A stretch of 64,000 nt of DNA from Pascua guehoae (Eukaryota; Basidiomycota; Tremellomycetes; Trichosporonales; Trichosporonaceae): NCBI GenBank assembly GCA_001600415.1, contig BCJX01000018.1:473534-537533 (forward strand). Direction: 5' to 3'. The position numbers and the translations under genes are program-made. The notes beneath the pieces are model-generated. The model had not been told where the DNA came from. It worked only from the letters and a program-made list of their open reading frames with translations, and ran no database searches. Position 1 is the stretch's first letter; every line of letters begins with the position of its first letter. This document shows, piece by piece, positions 57,397 to 64,000 of this stretch.

Positions 57397-58697
57397 CTAA
57401 CAGGTGCATGCGCTGGGCGCCGGCGCATCAGTCTTGGAAGCAACCTTGACGCCCTGCGCTCCTGGCTTGGGTGCGTTGAGCGGCAGCTTCTTGGCTGCAT
57501 GTTAGCGCAGAACCGTGCGGTAGCATGGAATCGTCGTGGGGAGTTACGACACAAAGTCACAACACGGCCATGTGTGAACAGGGTCACGTATGACGACAGT
57601 TTGTCTTGTAGTCCCACTTCTCGTTGACTGGAGCAACCCGTGCACGTTGCAAACTCACCAATGTCCATGAATAGTGCCTCGACATTGTCGCCAGACTTTG
57701 CGCTCGCCTCGATGAACAGCAGGCCCTCCTCTGCGGCAAACTGCTCGCCGAGCGCGCGCGGTGTCTTGCGCTGCCCCTCCAGGTCGACCTTGTTGCCGAC
57801 CAGCATGATGACAATCGACGGGTCCGCCTGCCTTTGCAGTTCGCGCACCCATGCCTTGGCCTTCTCAAACGAAGTCTGCGGGGTCAGATGCACCGACCTA
57901 GGTGGCGCCTTTTTTCGTTGCGACTGACCTCTGGGGGCTGTGGGTTAGCGATGAACTATGATTGCTTCACTGCTCCACACACCTGAGTGATATCATACAC
58001 GATCACGGCAGCGTTGGCGTTGCGGAAGTACTGCGCGTTAGACAATAGCACACAGGGCGCGAGGACAGCCCCGGCACACCATACGCCTGATTACACTTAC
58101 AATGGGCGCAAGCGACTTGTAGCCTGCGAGTTAGTGAGCACAGCAGAAGCAGCGACATTGCGGCAACAACACTATACGCACGCTCCTGTCCGGCCTGGTT
58201 GGTCAGCACATGCATCCTCGACACGTCACAGAACTATGCACCGTGTCCCAAATCTCAAACTTGACGTTTGTCGAGCTGTCGAGCGGCACAGTCTGCGTGA
58301 GGAAAGCGGCTGTCGGTCAGCTCAAGATTTGGCTTGGCGCCGTCACAGCCTTTCGGCCGACTCACCACCTGAAATCCAGAAGAAAGAGCGCAGGTCAGCT
58401 TGCCATCTGAAATCACAGACGGGGGACGCACCAATGGTCGACTCCCTGCAAGTTAGCATGTCTTCAGAAAGTAGTGGTTGGCTTGTCACCCACCTAAAGT
58501 CGGAAAACTCATCGCGCACCTGAGACGTCAGATGAATGGAACACGTCGCAGGGCTGGGGTCCGACCTACGAATCTCAATACGAGCGAGCTCTTGCCGACG
58601 GCTGATTCGCCTGCTTGTTAGAAACGACTGTACGCCGACCTAGAATGTCAGACGGACCGAGGAGCACGAGCTTGAAGGCGGCGGTCCTGGGTGGCAT
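57397..58697 (-). CDS. VPS21: Rab5-type small GTPase
   Basis: Twelve exons: 58697-58658, 58610-58570, 58519-58494, 58445-58432, 58368-58366, 58309-58242, 58194-58182, 58123-58101, 58030-57983, 57937-57929, 57875-57659 and 57494-57397, total 199 residues. Motifs are GESAVGKSS (P-loop), RESTIGAAF (effector loop), WDTAGQERYKSLAP, YFRNANAAVIVYDIT, GNKVDLE and EASAKSGDN. The tail SACTC is a CXC prenylation signal. Rab5 controls early endosome fusion and traffic to the vacuole. The 3-nt exon 58368-58366 supplies the split codons that make Gly in STIGAAF; leaving it out would delete that conserved residue. The 9-nt exon 57937-57929 adds Pro-Pro-Glu after YDITQ and is less certain, because family members have about three residues there. 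The symbol follows yeast. Confidence 0.9.
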
Positions 58698-59416
58698 GGT
58701 GGTGGGGGATAGAACGATGGAATGGGGAATGTCAAGAGCGAGTGGCGGTTCGGTGGCTGTGTTCAACAGTTGCCGATGTTGGGTGGCAAACACGTCCCGG
58801 GACACGTATTCATTACAAATTACTAATCCAACGGTATTAGAAAATGGCACTAATCAGATGGCTTGGCGGGGAAGTTTTGCTTCCGTTTTGTCGGGAGGGA
58901 TGAGGAGGAGGGCGTTTCACGTCGGCCGTCTGTGCGTCGGCCTCGGTCCCGTACCTACAGTACCCCCGGGGGCTTCTGGGCCATTTGCGTCTCTCGAAAC
59001 CCCACTCGTCCCATCTCCATCTCTTCTTCCCCCCGCCCCTTCCCTTTCCTTTTTCCCCAAACCTCCAACCACCATCGTCGACTCCTACAGCATCAACCTC
59101 AGAACTCACCTCAGCACACTTTGGGAACCTTTATTGTCCATTCCACGCACGTCGGTTGGCGTCGCTGGCATCCAGTCAAGGCACCCACTTCCCGTCACCA
59201 GGTGGTGGCATTCTGTTCTCATATCTTCCCCTTCGCCTTCCTCGTTTACATCCTCCTGGCATACCGTCCTGTCAGCCTCGCCCATCACCTTGCGCTCTCA
59301 GTTCGATTGTCATTGTCTCTCCTCTCCTATCGTCTTGTGAGATCCGAGTCCGAGTCCGAGTCCGAGTCCAGAAACAGCTCAGTCTCGTGTGAAATCAATA
59401 AACCCAGAACCCAGCC
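58698..59416. promoter_or_regulatory. Divergent promoter, Rab5 and Mei2-like RNA-binding protein
   Basis: Seven hundred bases between divergent starts. A C/T-rich leader (59010-59060) and a GAGTCC tandem (GAGTCCGAGTCCGAGTCCGAGTCC at about 59344-59370) precede the RNA-binding-protein ATG. No other gene is seen. Confidence 0.5.
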
Positions 59417-62210
59417 ATGAGTTACCGGCCGCCCGGGCGACCGCCCTTTTCCAGAGACTATGACCGGCCGCCGGGAGGCTATGCGGGTGGCGGTCGCCCG
59501 CCGTCGAGCAGTGGACCGTCCGCTGGATCCGGCTATGGTGCTGGTCCTGATCGTGGTCAGTTCCGGCCTCCTCCATACAACGACCGGTATAGCGACCGGT
59601 ACAGCGATGACGGGCCCGGGGGACGTGGAGGCAGACATGGGGGCCCAGGGGCAGGACCCGGCCATCGCGGCAGAGGAGGACGCAGGGGGGCGCCGCGCGG
59701 ACGACGTGAAGACCGCGACTTTCGGGATCGGGATCGCGAGTATGGCAATGGTAAGCGTAGAATCTGCATCTCCAGGAAGCGTCTTTTGGTTTTGTGTGGC
59801 GCATCGCAGCCATCGTCGATGTTCGGAGCAACACCATGTTGCCATTCATGCCCCATGTTGGTGCAGATGTCTGCTCCAGCTTGCTCAAGCTCTTGACGTC
59901 ACTGTGTTCCACTATTTTTGCTAGATATCCGGGTTTGTCATCGTTGTGTTGTTGGTTGAGTTGCGTCAGCCAGTCTACATTCCTCGTGGCAATTCCTTCT
60001 GTCTGTGGCGAGTCACCATCTTTGGTCTGCCTCCAATGTAGACACCCACCCAACATGTCCTTCGGTTTAGAGTCACCCAAACGACATCTAACCCAGTCCT
60101 CGCACATGCACATCAACGCCCCCCATAGCACCAGATCAATCTCACACCCCAGGCCCTCCCGGCCCACCTGGTCCACCTGGTCACGACGGCGCTGGACCAC
60201 GCAAGTCCCGCATCCCAGTTCAAACGCGCGATGCACCGAGTGAAGCTGTGCGCCTGGAGCGACTCGCCCGTGAACGCGTATCTCGGACGTTGTTTATCCG
60301 CAATATTGCTGTGCGTTGAGATGTGCCACTGTGGTACCGCGTGAACACCCAACCCTCACCACTCATGCGCCTGGGGAGCTTGGTGGGCATTCATGTGCAT
60401 CGCTGATCGGACAGTATGAGACAAACTCCGACAAGTTCCGCGACCAGTTTGCAGCTTTTGGCGAGATCAAGGAATGGTTTGATTCCATTCAGCGGCGCGG
60501 ACTGGTGTTTGTGACGTTCTACGACGTGCGAGCGGCCGAAGCGGCGCGCCTTGGCATGCAAGGCACGCGGATGTATGGGCGGCAGGTAGGTCGAAACCAT
60601 TGACTGGTGCTGGTGTTGGTGTCGTACGGCTGGTAGCCTAGACGAAGCTGTGGTCGCTTCGAGGAGTCTCTTTTCTCCAGAAGCTCCCTCCACCAAAGAC
60701 ACCAAACTCTTCCCGACCACGACCATCCACTCACCCCCGCAGATTGACGTACACTTTGGCCTGCCCAAGGAACACGACCAAGACGGGCCATGCGACCGTA
60801 CCAAGAACCAAGGTTCCCTGCTCGTCTCTCTCCGACCCCGGCGAATGCTAGAAGAGCGCGAACTCGCCGAGGCTGCCGAACAGTCTGGTGCCATCAAGTC
60901 GATCCGCACGTGCGGGTATCCCGAGTGCGTACATGGTTTTCATTGTTGTTGCCGGGGCACTTCATTCCTCAAATCCTCTGGACTGGACTGACGGTTCCGC
61001 AGACAGCGCATCATTGAGTACTACGACAGCCGCGCCGCTGTCGACTTTTACGATCGCATGGACGGCCGGGACTTCATGGATGGCACGCTCGAGATTAAGT
61101 TTATCTGGGACGTGGGCGATGCTGTCAACCCGTGCGTTCTGTTCTCTCTCCTATCATACATGCTGACACCAAAGTGATCCGGTAGTTGCCGACCGTGCCG
61201 CACAGGCGGCCACGACGCACGTGCCCGCCGAACGCCGCACTTCGTGGGGTAGCACGACCAGCTCAAGCGCCGCTCCCGGGCCGCGATACGGGAGCCGCGA
61301 CTACGTCCCACCCGCTGGGGTGCGGTACGAATCCGCCAAGACACGATATGCCGAGGCTCCCCCACCCAACGCACCTCCGGCGGCGGGGACGGGACGCCTC
61401 CAGGAGGCGCGGAAAGTGCAGGACCTGCTCACCTCGCTGGGCAACGTTGCTTCATTCCCTCCTCCAGCTCCGGCCCCGGCGCCCGCGCCCGCCACGCCAG
61501 GGTACACACCAGCGCAGCAGGGATACGCACCGCCGCCCACAAACTATGCACCGCCAGCCCCAGCACCGCCAGCTCCCGCACCGGCACCAACAGCGTACCC
61601 GCCTCCACGCACATACGCACAAGGCTCGTACCCTCCGCCTCCTGCACAGAACTACACGGCGCCGGCCCCACAGCAAAATTACCCACCTCCCCCTCAGACC
61701 TACCCGCAACAACAGGGTTACACGCCAACCTCTGCCCAACCGCCCGCGCAGCCTCCCGCTCCAGCCCAAGCCCCGTACTCGTACCCACCAGCCGGCTCAC
61801 CGGCGCAAAACTACCCGCCCGCCGGCTCGCCGCCGGCACCACAGCAGTCGCTCCCGGCTCAGGTCCTCGCGATGCTCAATGCGGGGCAGCAGCAGCCTCA
61901 CCAGCAGCCGCATGCACAGCACGCGCCACACCAGCCCCCGACGCCGACTTATCAGCAGCCCCCGACGCCAACTTATGGCCAGCAGCCCCCGATGCAGACC
62001 TATGGCCAACAGAGGCCACCGCCGCACCAGCAGCAACAGCAACACCAGCAACATCAGTCGCAACAACACCAGCAACACCAGCACCAGCCCCCGCCTCACC
62101 AGCACCAGCACCAGCAACCACCCCACCAGCAGCCCCCGCACCAACAGCAGGAAGGGTACGACCCGAAAAAGGCCGACGTGGGCGCGTTACTCGCAATGCT
62201 CCAGCGATGA
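59417..62210 (+). CDS. Mei2-like tandem-RRM RNA-binding protein
   Basis: Six exons (59417-59750, 60153-60310, 60415-60585, 60743-60924, 61003-61131, 61175-62210) give 669 residues. The first 110 residues are Arg/Gly/Pro-rich (GGRGGRHGGPG, RGRGGRRGAPRGRR), an RGG-type tail. RRM1 runs from RTLFIRNIAYETN to MYGRQIDVHFGLPK, and RRM2 from NQGSLLVSLRP to LEIKFIWD. The RRM1-RRM2 pair, with the short PKEHDQDGPCDRTKNQG link, resembles the first two RRMs of Mei2/AML proteins, regulators of meiosis and RNA fate. The distinctive third Mei2 RRM is absent; instead the C-terminal 300 residues are Pro/Ala/Gln/Tyr-rich and low in complexity, ending in a short helix DVGALLAMLQR that repeats QVLAMLNAG upstream. 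It probably forms RNP assemblies. Intron 1 is 402 nt. Confidence 0.87.
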
Positions 62211-62763
62211 GTGTGGCCAGCAGCGTGTGTCCTCGTGCATGTGGCGTGATTTTGGGAGTCGTGTGAATATCTTCGTGGCATGTATGGCGAGTGGCCAATT
62301 GTGATCTGAGCATGAAGGAGACGCTGGTTTGAACAAAGATACAAAGATCGTAATTGTGCGAGCAACAACACAACCTTTCTCGAGTTCTAGCCCTCGAGAC
62401 TCTGGACATTCTCGAGTCTCGCATTGATTATGCGAGTCCTGGTGATGTCGACTTGCGTGTCAGAAGGTGTGTACCGTACGAGTTAAGGCGTACTTGCGCG
62501 TTCGTGCCCACTCGCGAGTCTCGTACCGCAGACATTGGTGAGCAATTCAGCAAGCCACGATGCTTTGATGTAGAAAAATGGAATGGTTCATGAGAATCTA
62601 TACTGGAAGCAAATACAAAACCAGCCTGGGACGAGGGCTGTGGGCTACTATACATGAGAATGAGCAATGAGGGCCGGGGAGCCGAGTGCCACCGACATCT
62701 CGAACTATAAGCTATTCACACTTGAGAGTGTCTGGCTTGCGACGCGTCCATCAGCCCATCAGC
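62211..62763. other. Convergent spacer
   Basis: The 3' flanks of the RNA-binding gene and the carboxylesterase meet here. Nothing else is supported. Confidence 0.5.
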
Positions 62764-64000
62764 CTAGGTAGCACCACCACTGGTGACATCCTGTGCCTCG
62801 GGCGGGAAAAAGACACGCATGCGCTCCTCGCGGAAGTCGTCCTGCATGACGCTCAGGTTGGCGGGTCTGAAGTGGAGCATGTTGCGGTTCTCGGGCCATG
62901 TGTGCCGGGACCACTCGGGCGTGGTCGAGTTGGAGTCTGAGTCCGAGGTCGAGGCCGCGTTGGGGTCGAGGTCGTAGGCAAAGTTTATCCTGCGTGTCAG
63001 TTGTCCCTCCGATAGCTGGTGGACCGAGTATGGCAGCACAGGTACTGTGCTTGTACGTACCAGAGATCCATGAGCGTGTTGGAGAGCTCGACCTCGTCGG
63101 CGGTGTAGTTCCATGCGGTCGACACTGCGCCAAACGTGTATGCGCCGTCGGCTCCGTGCGTGACTGTTCCCGTCAGCATGTGTATCTACAGGAGACGGCG
63201 TGGGTGAAGTAACATGGTACGCTTACTCACTGCCAAGGTACGCCGGGATGTTGGCGACGGGTGCGTCCCAGAGGTACGTCCACGTCTGGTTCCAGCCGTG
63301 CTTGTTGGCCTGGCGGAGGAAGACTCGGCGCGGCGTGTGCCAGCTCATGTCTGTCTGGATGGCCGCGGCGCGCTTGAACCTGCGTGTGTGAGTTGAGGGT
63401 GGGATGCTGAAAGACACGTACTGTGACGAAAGGCCAAAGGTTTCGTTGCCAGTGTCGAATGGACTACTGTCAGCCACTGTTCTGGAGTGTGGTTTCGGCC
63501 AGGAGAACAAAGAAACGTACCATCCCAGCGCAGGGTCGTCGGGGTACAGCTGCAGGACCTCGTCCATGGTCGCATTGTCGTACCAGCTTGGGAGCTGGGC
63601 CCTCACCTGCTCGGTCGAGTTGAGCATCGGCGACACAAAGCCCGTCCCTCTAGAAGTCTGTCAGCTCTCACAAACCTATAGATGATGAGCCACTATGGTT
63701 GCCAATACTCACTCGTCCTTGCAGTTGCCAGTGATAAACGGCAGGCGCGAAAACTTTCCTTCGGCAAGGAGCTTGTAGGGAGTGTCGGGAACGAGGTCGC
63801 CGTCGACACGGGGAGCCCAGAGATACCTAACAGTGTTAGCTGGACCTAAGGGCTTGAACGGTTGACATACCCAAATTCAAACTGTGCCTCTGAAGCGCGC
63901 ATGAGGTCCTCGACAGGCCGCGACTTGAGGCAGTCAAAGATACTCTGCTCTCCCGACACGTCCCGCGCCGCCTTGGTCACGTTACAACCAGCGATTGCGG
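62764..64000 (-). CDS. Type-B carboxylesterase/lipase, C-terminal part (cut by window edge)
   Basis: Seven visible exons: beyond 64000-63871, 63826-63713, 63649-63521, 63466-63422, 63379-63231, 63163-63061 and 62989-62764. The sequence shows the C-terminal third of an alpha/beta-hydrolase of the carboxylesterase family: YLWAPRVDGDLVPDTPYKLL, FITGNCKDEGTGF, WTYLWDAPVANIPAYLG, then ITHGADGAYTFGA carrying the presumed catalytic His (THG), and WPENRNMLHFRP near the end. Several N-x-S/T sites fit a secreted enzyme. The nucleophile Ser and N terminus lie outside the window. The acceptor before THGADG was chosen at 63163 (branch GCTGAC) because earlier AGs break the frame. Confidence 0.9.

Noticed and set aside
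63177..63185. Acceptor before ATACACATG for the esterase exon
   Set aside because: With the donor at 63230 it breaks the frame. The acceptor at 63163 restores the THGADGAYTFG block in phase.

Overview
The window looks like a GC-rich chromosome segment of a basidiomycete yeast, most likely a tremellomycete near Trichosporonales. That assignment is inference from intron style and gene content, not from any search. Nearly every gene carries short introns (about 45-70 nt) with GTRNGT donors and a CTAAC/CTGAC branch site a few bases before the 3' AG. I rebuilt the exons by hand from splice signals. In each complete gene model the exon lengths sum to a multiple of three, and conserved motifs continue across the junctions.

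Layout. 0-6 kb: a mitochondrial-type protein joining a DUF1992 (DNAJC28) domain to an ABC1/ADCK2-like kinase (minus). 6-14 kb: IMP dehydrogenase (plus), cyclin C/SSN8 (minus) and the chaperonin subunit CCT2 (plus, with a run of Ns in its last intron). 14-21 kb, all minus: two tandem paralogues of an unrecognised family, then a secreted, membrane-anchored precursor with three 150-bp repeats carrying Kex2-type KR sites and alpha-factor-like EAEA/DAEADA spacers. 21-28 kb: an ABC half-transporter (minus) and an unrecognised coiled-coil protein (plus). 29-37 kb: a secreted class 3 lipase (plus), a cytidine-deaminase-fold protein with a 1.24-kb intron bounded by complementary homopolymers (minus), and RCF2 (minus). 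38-46 kb: the splicing factor RSE1/SF3B3 and a bHLH regulator (both minus). 46-54.7 kb: a gene-poor stretch with degenerate repeats. 54.7-64 kb: an F-box protein and a Rab5 GTPase split into 12 exons, one of only 3 nt (both minus), a Mei2-like tandem-RRM protein (plus), and the C-terminal part of a type-B carboxylesterase cut by the window edge (minus).

Most genes are unrelated housekeeping functions: folding, splicing, transcription, vesicle traffic, respiration and GTP synthesis. No metabolic cluster is evident. The 14-21 kb block stands out as lineage-specific material, and the Kex2-repeat precursor is the best candidate for an undescribed system: a source of small secreted peptides.
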